From Mycobacterium sp. GA-1841 (lineage in GTDB: Bacteria > Actinomycetota > Actinomycetes > Mycobacteriales > Mycobacteriaceae): a DNA stretch of 55,338 bases. The position numbers and the translations under genes were made by a program. The stretch is from positions 1 through 55,338 of the forward strand of contig NZ_MBEQ01000074.1 in NCBI RefSeq assembly GCF_001954135.1. Reading direction: 5' to 3'. Each line of letters begins with the position of its first letter. Position 1 is the first letter of the stretch. The notes beneath the pieces were generated by a model. That model saw nothing but the letters and a program-made list of their open reading frames with translations. It ran no database searches and was not told the DNA's origin. Below are positions 33,822 through 41,851 of this stretch, in pieces.

Positions 33822-33840
33822 TTAGGTAAGCGTACCCTAA
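33822..33840. promoter_or_regulatory. IdeR iron box
   Basis: TTAGGTAAGCGTACCCTAA agrees with the 19-bp IdeR consensus (TTAGGTTAGGCTAACCTAA) at 15 positions, with both outer arms intact. It lies just upstream of the siderophore-interacting protein gene, and 8 bases beyond the stop codon of the acyltransferase gene on the same strand. Repression by IdeR with Fe(II) is the expected effect. Confidence 0.82.
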
Positions 33841-33848
33841 CTAACGTT

Positions 33849-35081
33849 TCAGGAACGGACTCGCGTGAAGCGGTGCAGCAGCCAGGCCGCCGGAATGGTG
33901 AACACCATGGTGAGCACGAACAGACTGACGATCGAGCCCGTGTAGACCGGGATCCGCAGCACCTCGACCATCACCAACTCCATGATCATCAGGTGGATCA
34001 GGAAGATCTCGTAGGAGATCTCACCGAGGAAGACCATCGGCCGCGACGCCAGGAACCGGTTGAACCAACCACGATCACCGAGCGCCGGGGGCGCCACCAA
34101 CAATGCCGCGATCACCGCATAGAAGAACGTCTTGACCAACGCCTCGCTCAGCTTGGCCGGCGACGTCGTCGGCTCCCCCGCAATCGGCGTCGAGGCGATG
34201 AAGTAACACACCACGGCCAACGGCACACACACCATCCCGTAGGCCCGCACCTTCAACTGCCCCAGCACGGTCAGCGCCATTCCCGCCACGAACCACGCCA
34301 TGTACGTCGGCAACCACAACCGCGCGCCGTCGGGCAGGTCGGTGGAATCGTGCACGATGGTCAGCCACAGCGGCGACACCGCCGCCAGCAGCGCCAGCCC
34401 GAAGAACAACAGACCCGGCCGCCAGCGTCGCCGGCACAACACCACCAGCAGCAGATACGCCAACAGTGGCAGCACGACGTAGAAGGCCGCCTCCACCGCC
34501 AGGCTCCACATCTGCGTCAGCCCTTGATGCAGATACGAGAACAGGTAGTTGTCGGTGTAGATCTGGGTCAGCGTCAGATTGCGGAACAGACCGGTCCAGG
34601 AGTGGCCGGGGTTCGGCCCGCCGGTGCGAAAGTGGTAGAGCAGGTAGGCCAGCAGCACCGTGACCACATAGGCCGGCATGATCCGTCGCACCCGATGCCA
34701 CGCGTAGCGGCGCACCGACGGTGCCTGGCCCTCGGTCGCGGCCGGATCTGATACGCGGCTCGCCGCGGGATCTGATACGCGGCTCGCCGCCGGATCTGAT
34801 ACGCGGCTCGCCGCGGCCTTCACCCAGGGCCGGAACAACAGGAACCCACTGAGCACGAAGAAGATCGGCACCCCGATCTCGGCCCGCGAATACACCAGCC
34901 CCAGATATCCCTGCGGATACTTGCCGGTGGTGTACGCGGCATGCGTCAGCACCACCAGAATGGCGGCCACCGCCCGGATTCCGGTGAGTGCGGCGACGCG
35001 GGTGGACGCCGAGGCCGGTGCGTCGACCGACTCAAGACCACCTTGCTCCGACGGCCCCGTCACATTTTCCGAGACCGTCAC
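33849..35081 (-). CDS. Acyltransferase 3 family membrane protein (Rv1254-like)
   Basis: A 410-residue membrane O-acyltransferase. About ten hydrophobic segments follow a disordered N-terminus. ALTGIRAVAAILVVLTHA (about 31-48) carries the conserved Arg and His of the active site, and FFVLSGFLLFRPW marks the next helix. A stretch of three identical AASRVSDP units (about residues 90-113) in a cytoplasmic loop interrupts the usual spacing before the next motif YAWHRVRRIMPAY. It acylates a sugar or lipid at the membrane; the acceptor is unknown. The start overlaps the deaD stop by four bases, matching the Rv1253-Rv1254 order. Confidence 0.87.
   Translation of the reverse strand: MTVSENVTGPSEQGGLESVDAPASASTRVAALTGIRAVAAILVVLTHAAYTTGKYPQGYLGLVYSRAEIGVPIFFVLSGFLLFRPWVKAAASRVSDPAASRVSDPAASRVSDPAATEGQAPSVRRYAWHRVRRIMPAYVVTVLLAYLLYHFRTGGPNPGHSWTGLFRNLTLTQIYTDNYLFSYLHQGLTQMWSLAVEAAFYVVLPLLAYLLLVVLCRRRWRPGLLFFGLALLAAVSPLWLTIVHDSTDLPDGARLWLPTYMAWFVAGMALTVLGQLKVRAYGMVCVPLAVVCYFIASTPIAGEPTTSPAKLSEALVKTFFYAVIAALLVAPPALGDRGWFNRFLASRPMVFLGEISYEIFLIHLMIMELVMVEVLRIPVYTGSIVSLFVLTMVFTIPAAWLLHRFTRVRS
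34744..34815. repeat. Three tandem 24-bp repeats inside the acyltransferase gene
   Basis: Units at 34744-34767, 34768-34791 and 34792-34815 are identical except for the last base of the middle copy. Each adds eight residues (AASRVSDP) in frame, so copy number can change without breaking the protein. Confidence 0.9.
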
Positions 35082-36811
35082 TTGGGCTTCCGGTGCGGCT
35101 TTCCTGGTCGGTCGCGATAACCGGAACGCTCCTTGTACTCGCGGCGCGGGGCACGCTCACCGCGTTCCGGAGTGAGGTTGATCAACATGCCCGAGATTCG
35201 GGTGTTCTCCAAAGCTTTGAGCGTCTTCTTGGGCAACTTCTCGGGCAACTCGACCAGCGAATAATCCCCGCGGATGGTGATGTGGCCGAACTCGTTACGG
35301 TGCAGACCACCTTCGTTGGCGATGGCGCCCACGATGTGACCCGGCCCCACCTTGTGCCGCTTGCCCACCGAGATCCGGTACGTCGCCAGGCCTTCCCGCG
35401 GGGCGCGTGGCGGCCGCTCGCCGCGGGGCTCCCCGCGATCGCGGTCACGCTCCCGGCGCTTCTCCGGCGGCGGCTCCGTCATCAGGAACTCTTCGCCGTT
35501 GCGTGACTGCAGGGCGAGCGCCGCGGCGATGTCGGCCATCGGCACGTCGTTCTCGCGCTCGTAGTCCTCGATCAACCGGCGGAACAACTCGAGGCCGTCG
35601 CCGTTGAGCGAATCGGTGATCGAGTCACGGAACTTTGCCACCCGCTGAGCGTTGACGTCGTCGACGCTGGGCAACTCGGCCTCGATGACCTTTGAGCGGG
35701 TGTGCTTCTCGATCGACTTCAGCAGGTGACGTTCGCGCGGGGTGACGAAGAGCAGTGCATGCCCCGAGCGTCCGGCCCGCCCGGTGCGGCCGATGCGGTG
35801 CACATAGGACTCGGTGTCGTGCGGGATGTCGTAGTTGACCACGTGGCTGATGCGCTCGACGTCCAGGCCGCGCGCGGCGACGTCGGTGGCGATCAGGATG
35901 TCGATCGTGCCGTCCTTGAGCGCGGTGATCGTGCGCTCCCGCTGCGCCTGGTTGATGTCGCCGTTGATGGCGGCGGCCGCGAAACCGCGGGCCTTGAGCC
36001 GCTCGGCAACCTCCTCGGTGGCCTGCTTGGTCCGGACGAACACGATCATCGCGTCGCCCTGCTCGACCTCGAGCACCCGGGTCAACGCGTCCAGCTTGCG
36101 CGCGCCGGCCACCTGGATGAAGCGCTGGGTGATGTTCTCGGCGGTGGCGGTCTTGGCCTTGACCGTGACCTCGACCGGATCATGCAGATATTTGGTGGTG
36201 ATCTTGCGGATGGCCGGCGGCATGGTGGCCGAGAACAAGGCGACCTGCTTGTACTCGGGGGTGTCGGCGAGGATCCGCTCGACCTCTTCGGCGAAGCCCA
36301 TCGTGAGCATCTCGTCGGCCTCGTCGAGCACCAGGTAGTCCAGGTTCGACAGATCCAGGGTGCCGCGTTCGAGGTGATCGATCACCCGGCCCGGAGTGCC
36401 CACCACCACCTGCGCGCCACGGCGTAGACCGCTCAATTGCACGGTGTAGGACGCCCCGCCGTAGATCGGCAACACGTTGACCTCGGGCAGGTGCGCACCG
36501 TACCGGCCGAAGGCCTCGGCCACCTGCAAGGCCAGCTCGCGGGTCGGTGCCAGAACCAGGGCCTGGGTGTTGCGGCTACCGGTGTCGATCTTGGACAGGA
36601 TCGGGATCGCGAAGGCGGCGGTCTTACCGGTACCGGTCTGGGCCAACCCGACCACATCCGAGCCCGCCAGCATGGCCGGGATGGTGGCGGCCTGAATTGC
36701 CGAGGGCGATTCGTATCCCACTTCGGTGACGGCTTGTAGCACCGCAGGGTGAATCTGCAGGTCGGCAAATGTCGGGGCGGCGTCCCCCGGATCCGGGTCT
36801 GGCGAGGTCAT
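35078..36811 (-). CDS. deaD: DEAD-box RNA helicase DeaD/CsdA
   Basis: A 577-residue helicase. Motifs occur in order: Q motif near residue 35 (YESPSAIQ), Walker A AQTGTGKT (57-64), PTRELA, TPGR, DEAD (about 160), SAT, then ATDVAARGLD and HRIGRTGR in the second RecA domain. A linker rich in Arg, Asp and Glu (about 455-485) precedes the C-terminal DbpA-type RNA-binding domain and a basic tail. DeaD unwinds structured RNA in ribosome assembly and mRNA turnover, especially in the cold. TAGACT lies 9 bases upstream of the ATG as a possible -10. The next gene overlaps its stop. Confidence 0.95.
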   Translation of the reverse strand: MTSPDPDPGDAAPTFADLQIHPAVLQAVTEVGYESPSAIQAATIPAMLAGSDVVGLAQTGTGKTAAFAIPILSKIDTGSRNTQALVLAPTRELALQVAEAFGRYGAHLPEVNVLPIYGGASYTVQLSGLRRGAQVVVGTPGRVIDHLERGTLDLSNLDYLVLDEADEMLTMGFAEEVERILADTPEYKQVALFSATMPPAIRKITTKYLHDPVEVTVKAKTATAENITQRFIQVAGARKLDALTRVLEVEQGDAMIVFVRTKQATEEVAERLKARGFAAAAINGDINQAQRERTITALKDGTIDILIATDVAARGLDVERISHVVNYDIPHDTESYVHRIGRTGRAGRSGHALLFVTPRERHLLKSIEKHTRSKVIEAELPSVDDVNAQRVAKFRDSITDSLNGDGLELFRRLIEDYERENDVPMADIAAALALQSRNGEEFLMTEPPPEKRRERDRDRGEPRGERPPRAPREGLATYRISVGKRHKVGPGHIVGAIANEGGLHRNEFGHITIRGDYSLVELPEKLPKKTLKALENTRISGMLINLTPERGERAPRREYKERSGYRDRPGKPHRKPK

Positions 36812-36899
36812 CGGTTCAGAAGTCTAGTGCCAAACAGGCCCATCCCCCGCCGCGCGCCTGCACAAAGCCGCAACCGGGCCACGGTAGGGTTGCCCAACT

Positions 36900-37463
36900 G
36901 TGAACCGGGTCGCGATGGTTGTGATGACCCCGGCGGTCATCTTGACGACCGCACTCACAATAGTTGGGTGCGGATCGGGTGATTCGACGGTCTCCAAAAC
37001 TCCTGGCCCCAGTGCCAATCCCGCACCCCCGGCGGCGGCGCAGCCCGCCCCGAAGCCGGCCGGTCCCACCTCGGCACCACCGGAAGCCGATCCGTGCGCG
37101 GTGAACCTGGCCGCACCGGAGATCGCCAAGGCCGTCTCGGAGTTGCCCCGCGACCCGCGCAGCAATCAGGCCTGGAGCCCCGAGCCGATCGCCGGCAACT
37201 ACAACGAGTGCGCGCAGCTGTCGGCGGTGATCGTGCGGGCCAACACCAACTCCGAACATCCGAACACCCGCGCGGTGCTGTTCCACCTCGGCAAGTTCAT
37301 CCCCACCGGCGTGCCCGACACCTACGGCTTCAACGGCATCGACAAGACCGCGACCACCGGTGACACCGTGGCCCTGCAGTACTCCGGCGGCTTCCACGGG
37401 CTGGCCAGCACCGTGAAGTTCCGCTGGAACGGCGGCGGTGTGGAATTGATGGGCAACGTCTGA
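36900..37463 (+). CDS. lprE: LprE-like lipoprotein
   Basis: A 187-residue lipoprotein with lipobox IVGC after a hydrophobic leader, a Pro/Ala-rich linker (about 35-62) and a compact C-terminal domain (LppP/LprE-like). It corresponds to Rv1252c by its position, divergent from deaD. The GTG at 36900 is the start; TAGGGT at 36885-36890 is a likely -10, leaving a leader of only a few bases. Function unknown, although LprE of M. tuberculosis has been linked to survival in macrophages. Confidence 0.85.
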   Translation: MNRVAMVVMTPAVILTTALTIVGCGSGDSTVSKTPGPSANPAPPAAAQPAPKPAGPTSAPPEADPCAVNLAAPEIAKAVSELPRDPRSNQAWSPEPIAGNYNECAQLSAVIVRANTNSEHPNTRAVLFHLGKFIPTGVPDTYGFNGIDKTATTGDTVALQYSGGFHGLASTVKFRWNGGGVELMGNV

Positions 37464-37477
37464 GTTTTCGTTGTTGC

Positions 37478-37538
37478 CGCGAAACAGCATTCCGAGTCGT
37501 TGAGTCGGCGGCTTGGCGACCCTGGTTTCACTCTCGCG
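37478..37538. repeat. 61-bp palindromic repeat, left copy
   Basis: Starts CGCGAAACAGCATTCCG and ends CTCTCGCG. It aligns without gaps to the reverse complement of the element at 38323-38383 at about 47 of 61 bases. Its outer right arm is degraded compared with the right copy. It fills most of the gap between lprE and the DUF559-type gene. Confidence 0.75.
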
Positions 37539-37571
37539 GTGGGTGTCGGCCAGCGACGGCATTCTCGGCCC

Positions 37572-38633
37572 ATGGGAACGATATTTGTCGGCAGTGAAGC
37601 CGTAGAACGGGGCGAACTCAGCAGAGGCCGCCTGCGCGCTGCCTACCGGGCGATCTTTCCGGACGTCTACACACCTCGGGTGGCCGAGCCATCGCTCTAC
37701 ACCAACACGGTCGCCGCCTGGTTGTGGTCCAAGCGGAAAGGAGTCGTCACCGGCCGGGCCGCGGCGGCGCTGCACGGTGCCGAATGGGTCGACGAGGACG
37801 TGCCGATCGAACTCATCTGGGCCAACAACCGGCCGCCGCGCGGAATCATCACCCACAACGATCGGATCGCTCCTGACGAAGTCGAGGAGATCAACGGCAT
37901 GGCCGTCACAAATGTCGCTCGGACGGCGCTCGATCTCGGTCGCTTCCTCCCCCGCCGTGCCGCCGTCGAGCATCTCGACGCGCTCGCCCACGCGACGGGT
38001 CTCGAAGTCGAGCACGTCCTGCCGCTCACCGAGCGGTATGCGGGCGCCCGCGGGGTCCGACGGTGCCGGGAAGCGCTCGGTCTGATGGATGCCGGCGCCG
38101 ATTCCCCGAAAGAGACCTGGCTACGCCTGCTGGTGATGGACGCCGGCTACCCGCGGCCCCGGACCCAGATCCCTGTGCTGGATGACTACGGCAACGAGTT
38201 CGCGTACCTCGACATGGGCTGGGAGGTACCCCAGATCGCTTTGGAGTACGACGGGATTCAGCATCAGACCGACCGCAAGCGGTACGCCTGGGACGCCAAG
38301 CGACTGCGCATGGTGCAGCCAGCGCGAAACAGAAGTGAGGGTCGCCAAGGCCGCGGCTTAGCAACCCGGAATGCTGTTTCGCGAGGGAACTCAAGACTGT
38401 CGGTGTCCTCACCTACAGTGGCAGCGTGTTCGTCACCGACGAAGGCGCGTCGGGGCCGACGGTCATCTACAGCGCGTCAGACCTGGCCGCGGCCGCCCGC
38501 TGCGAATATGCGCTGCTGCGCTCGTTCGACGCCCGGCTCGGCCGGGGGCCTGCGGTGTCCGATGCAGACGAATTACTCGCCCGCACAGCAGAGCTCGGTG
38601 CCGAACACGAGCGGCGCCATCTCGATGAACTGA
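37572..38633 (+). CDS. DUF559/AbiEi-like endonuclease-fold protein with a disrupted C-terminus
   Basis: Residues 1-249 look like the common mycobacterial DUF559-type protein: an AbiEi-like N-terminal part (VTGRAAAALHGA, NVARTALDLGR) and a Vsr/DUF559-like nuclease core (FAYLDMGWEVPQIALEYDG..H, about 215-236, then R and D residues). The conserved core stops at MVQ (38318), four bases before a 61-bp repeat. Beyond it the frame stays open to 38633 but reads through the repeat and then 208 bases of the helicase gene in another frame, giving Arg/Ser/Pro-rich sequence without homology in appearance. I judge this a truncated gene, perhaps a pseudogene; the real functional end may be lost. The ATG at 37572 is the likely start. 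Confidence 0.6.
   Translation: MGTIFVGSEAVERGELSRGRLRAAYRAIFPDVYTPRVAEPSLYTNTVAAWLWSKRKGVVTGRAAAALHGAEWVDEDVPIELIWANNRPPRGIITHNDRIAPDEVEEINGMAVTNVARTALDLGRFLPRRAAVEHLDALAHATGLEVEHVLPLTERYAGARGVRRCREALGLMDAGADSPKETWLRLLVMDAGYPRPRTQIPVLDDYGNEFAYLDMGWEVPQIALEYDGIQHQTDRKRYAWDAKRLRMVQPARNRSEGRQGRGLATRNAVSRGNSRLSVSSPTVAACSSPTKARRGRRSSTARQTWPRPPAANMRCCARSTPGSAGGLRCPMQTNYSPAQQSSVPNTSGAISMN
38323..38383. repeat. 61-bp palindromic repeat, right copy
   Basis: Perfect 10-bp terminal inverted repeats, CGCGAAACAG and CTGTTTCGCG, bound an inner imperfect palindrome (GGTCGCCAAG with CTTAGCAACC). It is inverted relative to the copy at 37478-37538 and the same length. It sits exactly where the DUF559-type gene loses its conserved C-terminus. 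The size and hairpin form suggest a REP or MITE-like element. Confidence 0.8.
38414..38419 (+). promoter_or_regulatory. Candidate -10 box of the helicase/nuclease gene
   Basis: TACAGT fits TANNNT and ends 6 bases before the GTG at 38426. There is no ribosome binding site, so the message is probably leaderless. Confidence 0.45.
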
Positions 38634-41600
38634 GCGCCGAGGCCGATGTGACCGTGATCGGCCGGCCCGCCTATACCGTGGCCGGGCTGTCGGCAGCCGC
38701 CGCGGCCACCGTGGCGGCTGCGCGGCGACGGGATCCGGTGATATTCCAGGCCGCGATGTTCGACGGCCGGTTCGCCGGGTTCGCCGATTTCCTGATCTGG
38801 GACGGCGACCGCTACCGGTTGCGCGACACCAAATTGGCCCGCTCGGTGAAGGTCGAAGCGCTGCTGCAACTGGCCGCCTACGCCGATGCGCTGACCGGCG
38901 CCGGCGTTCCGGTCGCCGACGAGGTCGACCTGGTGCTCGGCGGCGGCACGCTGGCCAGCTACCGGGTCGACGAGCTGCTGGCGGTGTACCGGCCGCGTCG
39001 CGCCGCGCTGCAGGCCCTGCTCGACGGACACTTGGCGGCCGGAACCGCCGTGGCCTGGTCCGACGACACGGTGCGGGCCTGTTTCGGCTGCCCCGAATGC
39101 GAGCAGCAGGTCCGGGCCACCGACGACCTGTTCCTGGTCGCCGGCATGCGCACCACCCAGCGCGCCCGGCTCATCGAGGCCGGTGTCACCACCACCCGTC
39201 AACTGGCCGAGCACACCGGCGCGGTGCCCGGGCTGGCGCAACGCGCGCTGACGGCGCTGACCGGTCAGGCGCGGTTGCAGGTGGCACCGCGCTTCGACGG
39301 CAAGCCGCCATACGAAGTGGTCGATCCACAACCGCTGATGCTTCTCCCGGACCCGGACAAGGGCGACCTGTTCTTCGACTACGAAGGCGACCCGCTGTGG
39401 ACGGCCAACGGTCAGGACTGGGGCCTGGAATACCTCTGGGGCGTTCTCGGCGCGGAGGGCAATTTCCAGCCGTTCTGGGCGCATGATCGGGCCAGTGAAC
39501 GTCAGGTGCTCATCGACTTTCTGGACCTGGTCCGCAAGCGCCGCAAGCGTTTTCCCAAGATGCACATATACCACTACGCGCCGTACGAGCGCAGCACGCT
39601 GCTGCGGCTGGCCGGGCGCTACGGGGTGGGCGAGAACGACGTCGACGACCTGTTGCGGGCCGGCGTCCTCGTCGACCTGCTCCCGTTGGTACGCAAGAGC
39701 ATTCGCGTCGGCACCGAGAACTACAGCATCAAGTCGCTGGAGCCGCTCTACATGGGCAACGAACTACGCGACGGGGAGGTCACCAAGGCCACCGATTCGA
39801 TCACCGAGTACGCCCGCTTCTGTGCACTACGCGACGCCGGCCAGCACGACGAGGCCGCCACCGTCCTCAAGGAGATCGAGGACTACAACCGCTACGATTG
39901 CCGGTCCACCCACCGCCTGCGGGACTGGCTGATCAACCGCGCGTTCGAAGCTGCCGTACCGCCCCGCGGCCCGCAACCGGTGCGTGACGGCGGGCCGATC
40001 GAGAAGGCCGACGCCGTCGACCGCAAGCTGCTCAAGTTCGCCGGCGACGGGGTGGAACCTCGCTCGGCCGAGCAGCAGGCGGTGGCGATGATCGCCGCGG
40101 CCCGCGGCTTCTACAAACGTGAGGACAAACCGTTCTGGTGGGGTCATTTCGACCGGATCAACAGTCCGGTCGACGAATGGGCGGACAGCACTGGGGTTTT
40201 CGTCGCCGAACAGGCTCGGGTGGTCAATGATTGGCACACCCCGCCGCGGGCCCGCAAACCGCAACGGCAGGTCGCGCTCACCGGCGCCATCGACGCCGGG
40301 GAGCTGAGCACCGAGGTGTACGCGCTCTACGCCCCGCCGGCGCCGGCGGGGTTGTCCGACGACCCGGACCGGCGCGGTTTCGGCAGCGCCGCCGTCATCA
40401 GCTGTGACAATCCGGATGCGCCCACCGAGGTGGTGATCACCGAACGCCAACCCACCGGCGGCGAGGCCTTCGCCCAGGTACCGTTCGCGTTGACCCCCGG
40501 CCCGCCGATCAACACCAAGCCTCTGCAGGCATCCATCGACGGCACGGCCTCCACGGTGGCCGCCGGTCTGCCGAGCCTGCCCGCCGACGCAGTGACCGAT
40601 GTCCTGTTGCGGCGTCCACCACGCACCGTGAGCGGCCGCCCGCTGCCTCGCGGCGGGAAGACCGCCGACGACATCATCGCCGCCCTGTTGGATCTCGACA
40701 GCTCCTATATCGCGGTGCACGGCCCGCCCGGCACCGGCAAGACCCACACCTCGGCGCAGATCATCGCCCGGCTGGTCAACGAATACCGGTGGCGGATCGG
40801 CATCGTCGCGCAATCGCATGCGGTGATCGAGCATCTGCTGGATCAAGTGCTCGACGCCGGGGTGCAGGCCGAACGAATCGCCAAGAAACGCAGGGGCACG
40901 GACCCACGGTGGACGGAGATCGACCAGAACCACTATGCCTCGTTCATCGCCGACCATCCCGGCTGTGTGATCGGCGGTACCGCATGGGATTTCGCGAACG
41001 AGGCGCGGGTACCGCGGCAATGTCTCGACCTGCTGGTCCTCGAAGAGGCCGGGCAGTTCAACCTGGCGAACACCATCGCGGTGGCCCCGGCCGCACGCAA
41101 CCTGCTGCTGCTCGGTGACCCCCAGCAGCTCCCGCAAGTCTGTCAGGGCACTCATCCGGCACCGGTCGACGATTCCGCGTTGGGCTGGCTGGTCGAGGGC
41201 GCACACACGCTGCCGGCCGAGCGTGGCTATTTCCTGGACTGCTCGTTCCGGATGCATCCGGCGGTGTGCGGCCCGGTGTCGCGGCTGTCCTATGACGGCC
41301 GGCTGCAGTCCCACGAACAGGTCAGTGCCGCACGCAAACTCGACGGTGTCGAGCCCGGGGTCCGGGTGCTCGAGGTCGCGCACCTGGGCAATTCGACCGA
41401 CAGTCCCGAAGAGGCCGCCGCGATCGTCGCCGCCATCACCGGTCTGCTGGGCACCACCTGGACCGACGAGCACGGCAGCACACCGCTGGGACAGGATCAC
41501 TTCCTGGTGGTCACGCCGTACAACGCGCAGGTGACCACGGTGCGGCGCGCTCTCGACGCGGCCGGGCTGGCCGACGTGCAGGCCGGCACGGTGGACAAGT

Positions 41601-41851
41601 TCCAGGGCAGGCAGGCACCCGTGGTGTTCGTGTCGATGACGGCGTCCTCGGCGGCCGACGTGCCGCGCGGCATCGGGTTCCTGCTCAACCGCAACCGGCT
41701 CAATGTGGCGATCAGCCGAGCCAAATACGTTGCCTACATCGTGCGCTCACCACAGCTCACCGACTATCTTCCGGCTCAACCGGACAGCCTCGTCGCGCTC
41801 GGGGCGTTCCTGGCCCTGACCGATCCTGTGATACACCCATCCGGTGACTGA
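38426..41851 (+). CDS. TM0106-family RecB-like nuclease fused to a UPF1-type helicase (Rv1251c-like)
   Basis: A 1141-residue protein corresponding to Rv1251c. The N-terminal half is a TM0106-type putative nuclease: YSASDLAAAARCEYAL at the start, FADFLIW and LRDTKLARSVK as RecB-like motifs (about 113-150), four cysteines (CFGCPEC with a later Cys), then an RNase H-like region with FFDYEGDP and HIYHYAPYE (about 315-390). The C-terminal half is a superfamily 1 helicase with Walker A GPPGTGKT (766-773), Walker B LLVLEEAGQ, GDPQQLPQV and TVDKFQGRQ. It probably processes nucleic acid, but its function is unknown. The stop overlaps the next gene by 8 bases. Confidence 0.87.
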   Translation: MFVTDEGASGPTVIYSASDLAAAARCEYALLRSFDARLGRGPAVSDADELLARTAELGAEHERRHLDELSAEADVTVIGRPAYTVAGLSAAAAATVAAARRRDPVIFQAAMFDGRFAGFADFLIWDGDRYRLRDTKLARSVKVEALLQLAAYADALTGAGVPVADEVDLVLGGGTLASYRVDELLAVYRPRRAALQALLDGHLAAGTAVAWSDDTVRACFGCPECEQQVRATDDLFLVAGMRTTQRARLIEAGVTTTRQLAEHTGAVPGLAQRALTALTGQARLQVAPRFDGKPPYEVVDPQPLMLLPDPDKGDLFFDYEGDPLWTANGQDWGLEYLWGVLGAEGNFQPFWAHDRASERQVLIDFLDLVRKRRKRFPKMHIYHYAPYERSTLLRLAGRYGVGENDVDDLLRAGVLVDLLPLVRKSIRVGTENYSIKSLEPLYMGNELRDGEVTKATDSITEYARFCALRDAGQHDEAATVLKEIEDYNRYDCRSTHRLRDWLINRAFEAAVPPRGPQPVRDGGPIEKADAVDRKLLKFAGDGVEPRSAEQQAVAMIAAARGFYKREDKPFWWGHFDRINSPVDEWADSTGVFVAEQARVVNDWHTPPRARKPQRQVALTGAIDAGELSTEVYALYAPPAPAGLSDDPDRRGFGSAAVISCDNPDAPTEVVITERQPTGGEAFAQVPFALTPGPPINTKPLQASIDGTASTVAAGLPSLPADAVTDVLLRRPPRTVSGRPLPRGGKTADDIIAALLDLDSSYIAVHGPPGTGKTHTSAQIIARLVNEYRWRIGIVAQSHAVIEHLLDQVLDAGVQAERIAKKRRGTDPRWTEIDQNHYASFIADHPGCVIGGTAWDFANEARVPRQCLDLLVLEEAGQFNLANTIAVAPAARNLLLLGDPQQLPQVCQGTHPAPVDDSALGWLVEGAHTLPAERGYFLDCSFRMHPAVCGPVSRLSYDGRLQSHEQVSAARKLDGVEPGVRVLEVAHLGNSTDSPEEAAAIVAAITGLLGTTWTDEHGSTPLGQDHFLVVTPYNAQVTTVRRALDAAGLADVQAGTVDKFQGRQAPVVFVSMTASSAADVPRGIGFLLNRNRLNVAISRAKYVAYIVRSPQLTDYLPAQPDSLVALGAFLALTDPVIHPSGD

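Noticed and set aside
39827..41500. Long minus-strand open frame (557 codons) opposite the helicase gene
   Set aside because: It is a shadow of the real plus-strand gene, common in GC-rich DNA. The product is rich in Arg, Gly and Asp without domain motifs, while the plus frame has all helicase motifs.
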